Source of the DNA: Mikania micrantha
Taxonomy: Eukaryota > Streptophyta > Magnoliopsida > Asterales > Asteraceae
Assembly: GCA_009363875.1 (NCBI GenBank)
Contig: CM018693.1
Coordinates: 109,694,362 to 109,758,361, forward strand
Length of the DNA: 64,000 nt
Direction of reading: 5' to 3'
Shown here: in pieces, positions 22,207 to 34,416 of the stretch
Layout: every line of letters begins with the position of its first letter
Position numbering within the stretch: the first letter of the stretch is position 1
Notes under the pieces: generated by a model
The model's input: only the letters and a program-made list of their open reading frames with translations
Told to the model about the DNA's origin: nothing
The model's database searches: none
Position numbers and translations under genes: made by a program

Positions 22207-22436
22207 TGTCACACCCCACCTCTCGTCACCTGTTGATGATGTCACTTATCACACTGAGAAGGTTGCGGAAGCATAGTGGTGATGTCTCAGAGATGTGGTG
22301 CAACTTACTTGATCTGGTATCACAACACACAGATTAACTTAAAGATATTACATTACAAAGGTATTAGCGTTGTTGCAATCCAACAGTTATAGTTTACAAC
22401 CTAAACACATTACACAAACTGAGTTATTTAGTTACA
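22207..22436 (-). mobile_element. D-family solo LTR (minus strand), piece 1
   Basis: It starts TGTCACACCCCACC, the reverse complement of an LTR 3' end, right after CAAAC. The other end is at 55087 followed by CAAAC (55088-55092). The D LTR sums to about 2.13 kb over four pieces and is distantly related to the B LTR. This piece ends in TTACA, the target of the C solo LTR. Confidence 0.8.
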
Positions 22437-25258
22437 TGTGACAATCCGACTTTTTGGATTAACCTTGTTAACTGAAAATGGTTAGATCACAGGCCCAACA
22501 AGACAAGGAAGGCCCACTGAGGCCCAAGTAGGCCAAATAAGGCCAAAGTAGGCCCAGGGTAGGCCCAATGAGGCCAAGGTAGGCCCAATGAGTCCAGGAT
22601 AGGCCCAGTTGTATTTAAGAGGCCCAATTGGATTAATCAAGCCCAATAAGGTTCTAAGAAGCCCGATTAGTGACAATTCGGGATTTTCGGTTCAACTTTG
22701 TTAACCGAAATGTCAAGTAATTGATCCAAAGCAAATTATAAGGGTTTGAATTAATCGAAATAAGCCTAAAACACTTAGATTATAGGGTTTTAATTTGTAA
22801 ATGATTAGAATGATAAATTTTGACTTTCTAAAGTCAAATTTAGGCCAAAAATATCAATTTAATTCGGAATTCACATCAAAACGAGTTGTAACTGAAATTG
22901 AATTATCATAATCATCACAATGATGATTAGTAACGGTTTCTAAGTGTTATTGAGCCATTAATTAGCCGAATTAAGTTACTAAGGAACTAGAAAGTCGAAA
23001 CCGTAGTATGTCAAGATCAAATTCGTGAGTCTAATTCATAATTCACTAAATTGGACTCACAGAACTCTAAATCGACACCCTTAGAAGGTTGTAAATCGAT
23101 CAATTGGATTGAAGAAGCAGGGAATAGAAGACTTGATCGAGACCTAGGCCGAACATCACCCTCAAGTTGAACTAGACAAATCGGGCGTCAAAACAGGTAA
23201 GACTCGACACCTACACAACCTAAAAGAGCCGATTAAGGATAACCATATCTCAATTTCGGCTTTTAACATCGAATGATATGAGTTGTGATTTCTAGGGTTC
23301 TTGCAATAAACGAATTGGGGGTTTCGATCGGGATGGATGTTAATATGAAATTAAACACTATCATTAGTTTCAGACACCTTCGGTTAAACTAAAACGAGTG
23401 CAAATTTCATGAGACATTAACGAATTGTCAATGTTCGAATTATAGGGTTTATGATGAAAAGTCGTTTGGGGGTTTCAACTTAAACAAGTTAGATATTTAA
23501 ATTAATTGTTATAAATAGTCTCAGATAGTTCCGAATAATCATAAGCATGTATTAATTCGAAGTTTTGATATCGGATTATAAGATTTTGATTCTAGGGTTC
23601 ATAAGGGAAAACGAATTGGGATTTTTAGTTTGAATGGGTTTGTTAAACGAATTAATTAGTACAGAAGGATTAGAAATACTATGAAAAAGGAAAACCCTAT
23701 GAATCCAAGAATAATTGATTATGAATTTAATCGATTTGAATTGGAAATGGGTAAACTCACGTTCGGACATTTACACACTCAATTAAACGGGTTAGAGCAG
23801 TTTATTTTTGAATTAAACTCACCTGCATGGTCGGTTGAATCCCAGGAACATAAACCCTAAGGTTTCAGCCTTGATTGGGTTTGAATTGGACTTCGATTAG
23901 AGTCAATTGGGAAGTATTTAGGCTTGAATGTTTAAGAAGAAGGGGGAGCCGGCCCATTAGTGTTTAAAACTAATTAGGATTGAATTGGTTAACAAAAGTC
24001 TTGATAGATCGACTGGTATGGACTTGTGGGTGTGTGAGGGAGGTCCCGGGTTCGAACCCGGGGGCTGCCATGTTTTAGTATTTAAATCAAATTTTTGAAT
24101 TTAGCCCATAACTCTTTCGTTATAACTCCGATTCAATCCGTTCAAATTGCGTTGGAACCGTAATGGAAATACGGACGCGGTGAAATGATAAAATTCATAT
24201 TTTAATCCGAAAACGAAATAGTGTATAATTACGGTTATTTAAATAAAATCAAATATGATTTTATTTAAACGATTTCAAAGTCACGCGTATTTACGTATGC
24301 ACATTCTTAACACTTTAACATACGTGTGTTGACACGTATGTGATTCCAAGCACAAAACAACATCTCGAATAACATTACGTTATTGTTTAAACACAGATTC
24401 TTCGTAAAGGATCTTTTACGCGGGTTCACGAGTATTTGATCATTCTGCAATCACCAAAGGTGCGTACACAGCCCCTTTCTTATTTTAAACTGTTTTGGGG
24501 GAGAAAACATGTGCCACAAACTCTTTTTAGATACATATCACTTGCATGAGTTAGCTGTTTACATTATGTGACAACATAGCAATTGAAAGTCCTTACACAC
24601 CTCGAACCGTTTAGTTTGCCGTAGCGCAAAGCGTGGTAGTTGGAAATAGATCTATTAGGTTTGACAAACCTCACCTGGTAGATGGGATCTACGCAGGTGT
24701 TTGACTGACCAAACACATTTTACTATTGTTGTGCTAGACAATAGTGGCAAGGCAAAAAACATGCTATAGCATGGCAATTCGTCAGCTTCGGTGTCGACCA
24801 TTTATGTAAATAGTTTATATGACTAGCTATCATGACTGTGCATGTGTGATTATGTTATCTACAACTTGATATTCAAACTGTTGTTTTGAACATTGTAAAT
24901 ACTTAAAACCTGTGTTATGCACCAACCATTGTGTTGACTTGATTTACATGTTTTCTCAGGACGCTAAGGCGCGCATTAAAGACTGGCATGGACTAGGAGA
25001 TAGAGTCGCATGCATTTTAAACATTTTGGATATTTGAATTTGAACATTTGATACTTTGTATTGTAATTTACATTTTACAACTGTTACTGGTTTTATAACG
25101 CTTCCGCAAATTTTGAAAACTCTGATGTTATGTTTTAAAGACCAAAGTATGTTTTGAAATTCATATAGAGGTCTTCGTTATGTCTAATGATCTGAGATCC
25201 TGGTTTGTCACGTTCCCAAACGGTATGATTCCGTTAGTTGAGAATTGGGGGTGTGACA
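22437..25258 (+). mobile_element. Solo LTR of family C
   Basis: The 2822-bp LTR runs from TGTGACAATCC to GGGGGTGTGACA, flanked by TTACA at 22432-22436 and 25259-25263. Bases after about 24465 are nearly identical to the LTRs of the complete C copy, while 22690-24110 differ heavily. It retains a GGCCCA array (22490-22660), a tRNA-like module and the intron-like segment (donor near 24464, acceptor near 24959). Confidence 0.95.
24003..24069 (+). other. tRNA-like module in C solo LTR
   Basis: A D-arm-like GACTGGTATGGAC is followed by CCCGGGTTCGAACCCGGG (24045-24062), a perfect inverted repeat containing the B-box GGTTCGAACC, then GGCTGCCA and TTTTAG. The T-arm is better preserved than in the complete C copy. 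Confidence 0.65.
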
Positions 25259-25263
25259 TTACA

Positions 25264-25312
25264 TGTGCCTGAAAGCGCAATCTCACCCGTCGTCACTGTC
25301 TACCTGCAAAGA
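25264..25312 (-). mobile_element. D-family solo LTR, piece 2
   Basis: This is the short stretch between the C solo LTR and the B element. It ends with AAAGA (25308-25312), duplicated at 40104-40108 on the far side of B. It contains nothing else. Confidence 0.7.
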
Positions 25313-26635
25313 TGTAACACCCGAAAATCTAGCAATCTAAAAATAAATGTGCGAGATTTCGGTAACTGTTGACGTTCGAAAAATTGCGTTATCAAAGAAA
25401 TAAGCACATTTGATCGTGTTTGAAATCCACGATGATATGGGTGACAACTCAAAATTTTCAGGTTAGAATCATAACTCGAAAATGAAGAGAATGAGTGTAA
25501 GCGAAAACGTGAAACGAGGCTCCGATTTCAAGATACACTGAATCGAATATAGCAATAGATTAGAGGTCAAATGTTTTGAACTCTTTAGGTCTTGAGATTA
25601 TAACCATTGGAAAGAGCTCGAAAAATCGTGAACGTAGGCGAAAACCGTGCGCAAAACGGAGTTCGTATGCTCCCGGAATCGCGAAACGAAGATAAGACAA
25701 AAATCTGGCCGCCATGGACCCGCGCGGTACGCCCCAACTCGGCGTCCCGAGTCAGGCGATGCGCCTGAGGTCATCAGATCGCGAAAATTGCTTAAAAAGT
25801 CAAGTTTCATCATGAAATCTCATTTTTTGATCTTATCTTCGATGATCAGCACCCCACACACGAAAAACCATCTTCCAAGCCATCCAATCTCTATATTGAA
25901 GCCTCTGGATCAAGTGGATCGCACCAAGGATCGTTAATACAAGTCCGGATCGTCTTGTTACGCACAAAACTCCGTCTGAAGAGGTAACGGTTCATTCTAA
26001 CCTTCTAGATTGATTATGATTGATTAAATCTTGTTTCTGAACTTGATGATATAGTTAGGGTTGTTGATTATTGCCTAGATGATGGCTAGGATTGATTTTA
26101 AGTGAAGAACTCGAACTGTTAACGGGTAAATCCTTGTTTTGAGCCGTTGTAATGCCCAATTTGCATGGAATCATAACAATGGTTATAGTGGTTTAAACCA
26201 TTTAATTATGACAAGATAGATGATTAGTTTGATTAATCCTTGACACGCAAGGTTAAATCCAAGTGTTTCAAACTAATCACAATCATTAACATACTCACTG
26301 GAACGAATATCTGATGTTTATGATAACAGGCAGATCAGTATGTTAAACATGGTTGTTAAACCTATTCTAATGCTACGTTGTGATATTTCATGATATATGG
26401 GTAATCAATAACGAGGATTGATCAGTTCTAAGCCATTAACCTGTCTAGGAACCTGTTTTAGCATGATAATCAACAACATTAACTATTTGACGACTATCAA
26501 GGCAATGTTTTGACATTGGATGTTCAGAAAGATTTAATCAGGAAGTTAATATGTATATAACATATTATACGTAAACAAATGCAGGACTATACGTTAGCAA
26601 CGGTTGTAAGTGATTTCGCTACGGTGCGACATCAG

Positions 26636-27866
26636 GTGAGTTCTAGACGCCCTATTTTTATGTTTAATGTTTTGGGCTGGCATACATGCTTAATGTTATG
26701 TTCATGATGTTATGTGTTTAAGATGATGATAAGTGGATAATAATATGCCATGACCATGTATGCACGTTTATATGTTATGATGAATGAATGTTTAATATGA
26801 AATGAAGCATGCATGAGAACATGTTAAGTATGATGAATGCATGAAAAATGAATTATGATGATGAAAGGTGTGAAGATATGATATGATGATTGTATGATAA
26901 CATGCATTAAGATGGTAGCTATGATGATAGTTACAAAATGTTATGATAAGATCCTAGGTTACTAGGATGAAAGTGGAATGTTATGAATATGATGCTAGTA
27001 TGACATGTGTATGATGACATGATGTACGATGTGATGATATGATGATATGTATATGATGCTAGGATGTTATGATGATACGGACACATGATGCTAGCATAAC
27101 ATGTTATGATGACTCCTAAGTTATTAGGATAAAGATACGATGAAACGATACTAGCATGATATGTCCGTGTTGTTATGATGATTATGATGATGATTATGAT
27201 GTAAGCATGAAGGATATGATGCCTTCATGGTTATGAGGAAAAGATGATATAATGCTAGTATATCATATACGATGAAAGAATGATGTCCTATACGTGTGAT
27301 AGGATATGTATGTGATAGGTACCAGTATTTGTGCTGGGAAAGAATAAGAGTCAACCACGACTATAACTGGGTATGGTTGCTCCCGTACTTGTTACGGGGT
27401 AAGTATGACGTTGCTCTCATATACGCGTTATGGGGTAAGTATGGTTGCTCCAGTACTTGTTACTGGGTAAGTATGGGTGCTCCGGTACTCGTTACTGGGT
27501 AAGTATGGTTGCTCCCGTATGTGTTATGGGGTAAGTATGATGTAAGTATGACGTTGCTCCCATATTCGTATGGGGTAAGTATGGTTGCTCCAGTACTCGT
27601 TACTGGGTAAGTATGGATCTGCAGAACGCTTCGGCGGATCAGATCAAAGGTTATGGAGCCTTGTGCCGGCATAAGCCCACTGTTACGCTTGGTAGCAGTG
27701 GTTGTATGATGATGATGATTAGGATGTTTATGTGACAATGTTTTGGATTATGTGAATGAAATGATGTTTTATGTTAAATACGTTTTAACTCAACAAAATG
27801 GTTATGATGTTTTATGAAAACTAGAACTCACCAGCGTAAGCTGACTTGATTTAGCATGTATGTCAG
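26636..27866 (+). other. Putative intron inside B LTR
   Basis: Donor ATCAG/GTGAGTTC at 26635/26636; acceptor GCATGTATGTCAG/G at 27866; CTGAC at 27841-27845, which fits the plant branch-point consensus, 21 bases before the AG. Length 1231 nt. Equivalents are 32654-33873 in LTR 2 and 38662-39891 in LTR 3. The segment is crowded with ATG triplets that would block translation if kept in the leader. Splicing is inferred. Confidence 0.55.
27399..27615 (+). repeat. Array of eight GTAAGTATG motifs (about 32-bp period), LTR 1
   Basis: GTAAGTATG starts at 27399, 27435, 27467, 27499, 27531, 27542, 27575 and 27607. Between copies are short inverted repeats such as CCAGTACTCGTTACTGG. GTAAGTAT is the ideal intron side of a 5' splice site, complementary to U1 snRNA. 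The same eight-fold array is at 33406-33622 and 39425-39641. Confidence 0.95.
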
Positions 27867-28081
27867 GTTAAGCTATGGTCAGAGAAAGCATGAAGCTCCA
27901 GGCATCAAGATAGAGAATCCGATGGTGTTGGCAATCGTTTATGTATTAATTCAGACATTTAATTATGTTTGATATGATGTTTAAGTTCCGCTGCATGTTT
28001 ATGAAAGCATTTAGTTTAAGAGCTATGTGTTATGACGAGACCAACGCACGTGAGGTCGGCCGGAATCGGGGCCTCACAAGT

Positions 28082-28094
28082 TGGTATCTGAGCC
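28082..28094 (+). promoter_or_regulatory. Primer binding site of B, copy 1 (one mismatch)
   Basis: TGGTATCTGAGCC, three bases after the LTR end, against TGGTATCAGAGCC in copy 2 (34089-34101). The A-to-T change would weaken pairing with initiator tRNA-Met. The stretch from here to 28409 is non-coding leader. Confidence 0.85.
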
Positions 28095-28409
28095 ATAGTT
28101 TGAGAGATCTTGGCATCCCAAATGCCAAGACTTAAACTGAAAACGGGATTAAAAGATGCGGATTGCCAACCACGGATGAACGGATGCCACGAGCTGAATG
28201 TTATGTATGAGTTAAGACGTAGATGTAATGTTAGAAAGATAGTTAGTGTCATGCTTGTTGAGGAGATGGGATGGGAAACGTTTAGAACCTATGAGTTGGG
28301 TAAATGGTTAATAACACCTGATCAACGTCATTAACGATTTACAAAGCTTATTTCGTGCTAAATTGATCCTATACTGACTCATCAATTGTTGCATCTTGTA
28401 GATAGATAG

Positions 28410-29603
28410 AAGGCTGGACAAAAGGGTAGACCACGTAAGCAACCACAGGAACCTGAAGAACCATGTATCGAGAATGAAGAACCCGTCAACGAAGACGATC
28501 ACGAGCACAACGAGCAACCGGAGAATGAAGACGAATTCACTCTAGAGCCTATCGTGGTGAAGGCTATTTCTGATGAGGTCTCCAAAGTTTTGGATGAGAA
28601 GCTACCAGCCTTGATTGCTAAGGCATTGAAAGATACTCTGAAAGACAAGTCTGAAGGGATTAAGGAGAGCACCAAAGAAGATGAAATCGTGATCATCGAT
28701 ACAAAGAGCAGTGATTCTAGGTCGGAGAAACTGAAGGGTTGTGACTATAAGGCCTTCAAAGGATGTAACCCACCGACCTTCGACGGTAAGAAGGATGCTG
28801 TAGCCACCTGCCACTGGATATCTGCGATGGAGGCTGTTATCGCCATCAGTGAATGCCGAGTTGACCAAGCTGTCAAATTTGCAGCTCACTCTTTTGTTGA
28901 GGAAGCACTTCACTGGTGGAACACTATTAAGCAGTCCAAGGCTGCAGCTGATATGGAGAAGATGACTTGGGAGGATCTGAAAGAGCTGGTCACCAAACAC
29001 TTCTGTCCCAAGAACGAGTTGGATAAGGTTGAGAGGGAATTTCTGGTGCTGAAAGCTGGAAGTCTGAACCACCGCCAGTACACGTCAAGGTTTAATGAGA
29101 TGGCCAGACTTGTTCCTCACTTAGTTTCTACCGAGGAACGCAGGGTGAAGATGTACATGGAGGGTTTGCCTCCAAAGGTCAGGATTCATGTCAAAGCGAA
29201 CGCCTCAAAGACTTTTGACTCCACTGTTGAACTCAGTGGCATTGTATGGGATGATATGATGTCTGATGAGTCAGTCAAAGAAGAAACAAAGATGCAAGAA
29301 TCCTCCGGGACTAAGAGAGGTCGAACAGATCAACAAAAGTTCTCAAGCAAGAAAGTGAATCGAGAGGAGATGAGCCGATGCAACAAGTGTGGGAAAAACC
29401 ACATGGGACAGTGCCTGCTAGGCACTAATTTATGCTTCAGGTGCGGAAAAACGGGACATTTTTCTAGCAGTTGCCCGAATGTTACTCGATGCTTTAACTG
29501 CAATGGGTTAGGACACACGTCCAAGGATTGCAAGAAACCCCGGGCCGATGCTTCGGGCTCGGGTAAGAAAGAGGAGAAAGGAAAGGAGAAGCACAAAGGA
29601 TGA
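28410..29603 (+). pseudogene. B gag, copy 1: long open frame without a start ATG
   Basis: The frame is open from just after an in-frame TAG (28407-28409) to TGA at 29601-29603. It begins AAG GCT GGA CAA, so a start codon ATG may have become AAG; the next in-frame ATG is near 28829, inside the capsid domain (WISAMEAV). The protein has an acidic N-terminal region, a gag capsid domain (LHWWNT; FCPKNELDKVE) and three cysteine knuckles (CNKCGKNHMGQC, CFRCGKTGHFSSSC, CFNCNGLGHTSKDC). The protease-like sequence follows in another frame. Gag is the best-kept part of B, but translation from the usual start looks lost, so I call it a pseudogene; non-AUG initiation cannot be excluded. Confidence 0.8.
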
Positions 29604-31293
29604 TGTTGTTGAGGACCCAGACGTGGTTACAGGTACCTTTCCTATCAACAATATTATTGCTTCTGTATTGTTTGATTTTGGTGCCAGTATGAGTTTTGTA
29701 TCTTCTACTTTCTAAGATGGGTTATCTGGGAAGGTTAAGAAGATAGATTGGGTATTTGATGTAGAGACGGCAATTGGTAAGATGACCAGGGTGACTGAGG
29801 CTATAGATGACTGTTACGTTGAGATAGAGGGTCATAAGTTCCCAGTATGATTGTTTCTTATAACCTTGGGGGGGTTCAATGTAGTCTTGGGTATGGAATG
29901 GTTAGCCAAATATGAGGCTAACTTTGTATGTCGGCGAAAGATGATATGTTTACGTGCGATGGATGGGAGCTCCGTGACGGTTTATGGTGATAAAGCGAAG
30001 TATGCGCCGAAGATCATTTCGATGATCAAGGCTGATGTTATGATGAGGCGAGGGTGTGTAGCCTACTTGGCCTATGTGATTGAGGAACGTACGGATATGA
30101 GGACGATTGATGATGTACTCGTGGTGCGTAACTTCCTTGATGTATTCCTTGAGGAATTGCCTGGATTACCACCGAAACGGGAAATTGAGTTCCAAATCGA
30201 CTTAGTGCCGGGGGGCGCAACCCGTTGCCAAAACACCTTACGGTTTAGCTCCCATCGGAATGAAGGAAATGATGGCCCAGCTACAAGAACTCCTTGATAA
30301 AGGTTTTATACAACCAAGTGTCTCTCCTTGGGGAGCCCCGGTGCTGTTTGTAAAGAGGAAAGATGGTAACATGCGAGTGTGTATCGACTACAGGGAACTG
30401 AATAAATTGATTATAAAGAACAGGTATCCTCTACCTAGAATTGATGACTTGTTCGATCAATCGTAAGGTGCAAGCTGGTTCTCAAAGATAAATCCCCGAT
30501 CTGGTTACCATCAGTTGAAGGTTCGAGAGCAGGATATTCTAAAGACTGCATTTCGAACACGTTATGGACATTATGAGTTTCTCGTTATGTCATTTGAATT
30601 GACGAATGCTCCTACAACATTTATGAATTTGATGAACATGGTATGTCAACTGATGCTGGACCGATCGGTGATAGTATTATTGATGCTATTTTGATTTATT
30701 CAAAGAATGAGGGAGACCATGCTTGCCACATATGTGAGGTATTGGAGATCCTGAGGAAAGAGAAACTTTATGTTAAATTCTCCAAATGCGTTTTCTGGTT
30801 ACGAGAGTTACAATTTCTGGGTCACGTGGTGAATCCAGAAGGAATTATGGTAGATCCAGCTAAAGTTGAAACGATTATGAAATGGAGCCCTCCGAAGTCA
30901 CCTACGGAAGTACGTTGTTTTCTTGGTTTGGCCGGTTACTATCGGAGATTTATTCAAGACTTCTCCAAGATAGCGACACCACTGACGAAGCTCACGAAGA
31001 AAGATGTAAAGTACGAATGGGGCCCGAAACAAGAAAAGCGTTCACAGTGCTAAAGGAGAAAACTTACCCAAGCTCCTGTCTTAGCACTGCTGGATGGAAA
31101 TGATGATCCTGTTGTGTAGGCTGATGCATCACAACATAGCTTATGCTTCACGCCAAACTCTCTGGACGAACTCAAGCAGGCGCAACAGGAAGGATTGAAA
31201 GAAGAGAATGTAAGTTTTGAACGTGTCTTTGGACAAGTCAAGAACTTGGAAGACGAAATGAAACGACTCTACCCACGTTGTTTGAGACGTAAC
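29604..31293 (+). pseudogene. B pol remnant, copy 1
   Basis: Protease: the DTGA motif reads DFGA, and a TAA follows near 29713. A TGA ends the next segment near 29848, then 29851-30297 carries the end of protease and the start of RT in a frame that shifts near 30220. RT pieces include KGFIQPSVSPWGAPVLFVKR and RVCIDYRELNK, a TAA near 30464, and an active site changed to IDAILIYS with a frame break just before it. RNase H starts (ADASQHS) and is then cut: most of RNase H and all of the integrase core are deleted, the remaining tail being LDELKQAQQEGLKEEN. It cannot encode working enzymes. The 3' end of this region is a hairpin (31294-31313) and a purine tract before LTR 2. Confidence 0.92.
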
Positions 31294-31332
31294 AGGTTTC
31301 GAGGACGAAACCTATTATAAGGAGGGTAGATT
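31294..31332 (+). promoter_or_regulatory. Hairpin and polypurine tract of B, copy 1
   Basis: AGGTTTCG, loop AGGA, CGAAACCT (31294-31313), then ATAAGGAGGGTAGA before the LTR at 31333. The outer stem pairs differ from those in A and C on both strands, keeping the pairing. The second copy is at 37301-37339. Confidence 0.85.
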
Positions 31333-34085
31333 TGTAACACCCGAAAATCTAGCAATCTAAAAATAAATGTGCGAGATTTCGGTAACTGTTGACGTTCGAA
31401 GAATTGCGTTATCAAAGAAATAAGCACATTTGATCGTGTTTGAAATCCACGATGATATGGGTGACAACTCAAAATTTTCAGGTTAGAATCATAACTCGAA
31501 AATGAAGAGAATGAGTGTAAGCGAAATCGTGAAACGAGGCTCTGATTTCAAGATACACTGAATCGAATATAGCAATAGATTAGAGGTCAAATGTTTTGAA
31601 CTCTTTAGGTCTTGAGATTATAACCATTGGAAAGAGCTCGAAAAATCGTGAACGAAGGCGAAAACCGTGCGCAAAACGGAGTTCGTATGCTCCCGGAATC
31701 GCGAAACGAAGATAAGACAAAAATCTGGCCGCCATGGACCCGCGCGGTACGCCCCAACTCGGCGTCCCGAGTCAGGCGATGCGCCTGAGGTCATCAGATC
31801 GCGAAAATTGCTTAAAAAGTCAAGTTTCATCATGAAATCTCATTTTTTGATCTTATCTTCGATGATCAGCACCCCACACACGAAAAACCATCTTCCAAGC
31901 CATCCAATCTCTATATTGAAGCCTCTGGATCAAGTGGATCGCACCAAGGATCGTTAATACAAGTCCGGATCGTCTTGTTACGCACAAAACTCCGTCTGAA
32001 GAGGTAACGGTTCATTCTAACCTTCTAGATTGATTATGATTGATTAAATCTTGTTTCTGAACTTGATGATATAGTTAGGGTTGTTGATTATTGCCTAGAT
32101 GATGGCTAGGATTGATTTTAAGTGAAGAACTCGAACTGTTATGGGTAAATCCTTGTTTTGAGCCGTTGTAATGCCCAATTTTCATGGAATCATAACAATG
32201 GTTATAGTGGTTTAAACCATTTAATTATGACAAGATAGATGATTAGTTTGATTAATCCTTGACACGCAAGGTTAAATCCAAGTGTTTCAAACTAATCACA
32301 ATCATTAACATACTCACTGGAACGAATATCTGATGTTTATGATAACAGGCAGATCAGTATGTTAAACATGGTTGTTAAACCTATTCTAATGCTACGTTGT
32401 GATATTTCATGATATCTGGGTAATCAATAACAAGGATTGATCAGTTCTAAGCCATTAACCTGTCTAGGAACCTGTTTTAGCATGATAATCAACAACATTA
32501 ACTATTTGACGACTATCAAGGCAATGTTTTGACATTGGACGTTCAGAAAGATTTAATCAGGAAGTTAATATGTATATAACATATTATACGTAAACAAATG
32601 CAGGACTTACGTTAGCAACGGTTGTAAGTGATTTCGCTACGGTGCGACATCAGGTGAGTTCTAGACGCCCTATTTTTATGTTTAATGTTTTGGGCTGGCA
32701 TACATGCTTAATGTTATGTTCATGATGTTATGTGTTTAAGATGATGATAAGTGGATAATAATATGCCATGACCATGTATGCACGTTTATATGTTATGATG
32801 AATGAATGTTTAATATGAAATGAAGCATGCATGAGAACATGTTAAGTATGATGAATGCATGAAAAATGAATTATGATGATGAAAGGTGTGAAGATATGAT
32901 ATGATGATTGTATGATAACATGCATTAAGATGGTAGCTATGATGATAGTTACAAAATGTTATGATAAGATCCTAGGTTACTAGGATGAAAGTGGAATGTT
33001 ATGAATATGATGCTAGTATGACATGTGTATGATGACATGATGTACGATGTGATGATATGATGATATGTATATGATGCTAGGATGTTATGATGATACGGAC
33101 ACATGATGCTAGCATAACATGTTATGATGACTCCTAAGTTATTAGGATAAAGATACGATGAAACGATACTAGCATGATATGTCCGTGTTGTTATGATGAT
33201 TATGATGATGATTATGATGTAAGCATGAAGGATATGATGCCTTCATGGTTATGAGGAAAAGATGATATAATGCTAGTATATCATATACGATGAAAGAATG
33301 ATGTCCTATACGTGTGATAGGATATGTATAAGTATTTGTGCTGGGAATGAATAAGAGTCAACCACGACTATAACTGGGTATGGTTGCTCCCGTACTTGTT
33401 ACGGGGTAAGTATGACGTTGCTCTCATATACGCGTTATGGGGTAAGTATGGTTGCTCCAGTACTTGTTACTGGGTAAGTATGGGTGCTCCAGTACTCGTT
33501 ACTGGGTAAGTATGGTTGCTCCCGTATGTGTTACGGGGTAAGTATGATGTAAGTATGACGTTGCTCCCATATTCGTATGGGGTAAGTATGGTTACTCCAG
33601 TACTCGTTACTGGGTAAGTATGGATCTGCAGAACGCTTCGGCGGATCAGATCAAAGGTTATGGAGCCTTGTGCCGGCATAAGCCCACTGTTACGCTTGGT
33701 AGCAGTGGTTGTATGATGATGATGATTAGGATGTTTATGTGACAATGTTTTGGATTATGTGAATGAAATGATGTTTTATGTTAAATACGTTTTAACTCAA
33801 CAAAATGGTTATGATGTTTTATGAAAACTAGAACTCACCAGCGTAAGCTGACTTGATTTAGCATGTATGTCAGGTTAAGCTATGGTCAGAGAAAGCATGA
33901 AGCTCCAGGCATCAAGATAGAGAATCCGATGGTGTTGGCAATCGTTTATGTATTAATTCAGACATTTAATTATGTTTGATATGATGTTTAAGTTCCGCTG
34001 CATGTTTATGAAAGCATTTAGTTTAAGAGCTATGTGTTATGACGAGACCAACGCACGTGAGGTCGCCGGGAATCGGGGCCTCACA
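31333..34085 (+). mobile_element. B tandem element, LTR 2 (shared middle LTR)
   Basis: This 2753-bp LTR serves as 3' LTR of the first unit and 5' LTR of the second. No target duplication or flanking sequence separates the units. At variable sites before about 32540 it agrees mainly with LTR 3; after about 32575 it agrees mainly with LTR 1. Private changes include an 11-bp-scale deletion near 33329 and a lost base pair near 32606. Putative intron 32654-33873; GTAAGTATG array 33406-33622. Confidence 0.96.
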
Positions 34086-34088
34086 AGT

Positions 34089-34101
34089 TGGTATCAGAGC
34101 C
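34089..34101 (+). promoter_or_regulatory. Primer binding site of B, copy 2
   Basis: TGGTATCAGAGCC matches the initiator tRNA-Met complement without the mismatch seen in copy 1. Non-coding leader follows to 34416. Confidence 0.9.
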
Positions 34102-34416
34102 ATAGTTTGAGAGATCTTGGCATCCCAAATGCCAAGACTTAAACTGAAAACGGGATTAAAAGATGCGGATTGCCAACCACGGATGAACGGATGCCACGAG
34201 CTGAATGTTATGTATGAGTTAAGACGTAGATGTAATGTTAGAAAGATAGTTAGTGTCATGCTTGTTGAGGAGATGGGATGGGAAACGTTTAGAACCTATG
34301 AGTTGGGTAAATGGTTAATAACACCTGATCAACGTCATTAACGATTTACAAAGCTTATTTCGTGCTAAATTGATCCTTTACTGACTCATCAATTGTTGTA
34401 TCTTGTAGATAGATAG

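Larger units (their letters stand above)
25313..28078 (+). mobile_element. B tandem element, LTR 1
   Basis: The 2766-bp LTR begins TGTAACACCCGAAAATC and ends GGGGCCTCACA. It is the first of three near-identical LTRs in one tandem element (25313-40103) bounded by a single AAAGA duplication pair. Inside are a GCGCGGTACGCC segment near 25720, a putative intron (26636-27866), an ATG-dense stretch and the GTAAGTATG array. It differs from LTR 2 and LTR 3 at a set of sites clustered in its first 1.2 kb. Confidence 0.96.

Noticed and set aside
25647..25937. 96-residue plus-strand ORF found three times (also 31667 and 37674)
   Set aside because: It is conserved only because it lies in the three near-identical B LTRs. 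It has no recognisable domain and sits upstream of the putative donor. Repetition here is not evidence of coding.
27399..27615. CRISPR-like array
   Set aside because: Regular short repeats with inverted-repeat spacers, but the spacers are near-copies of each other, the array is inside a plant LTR and no cas genes exist.
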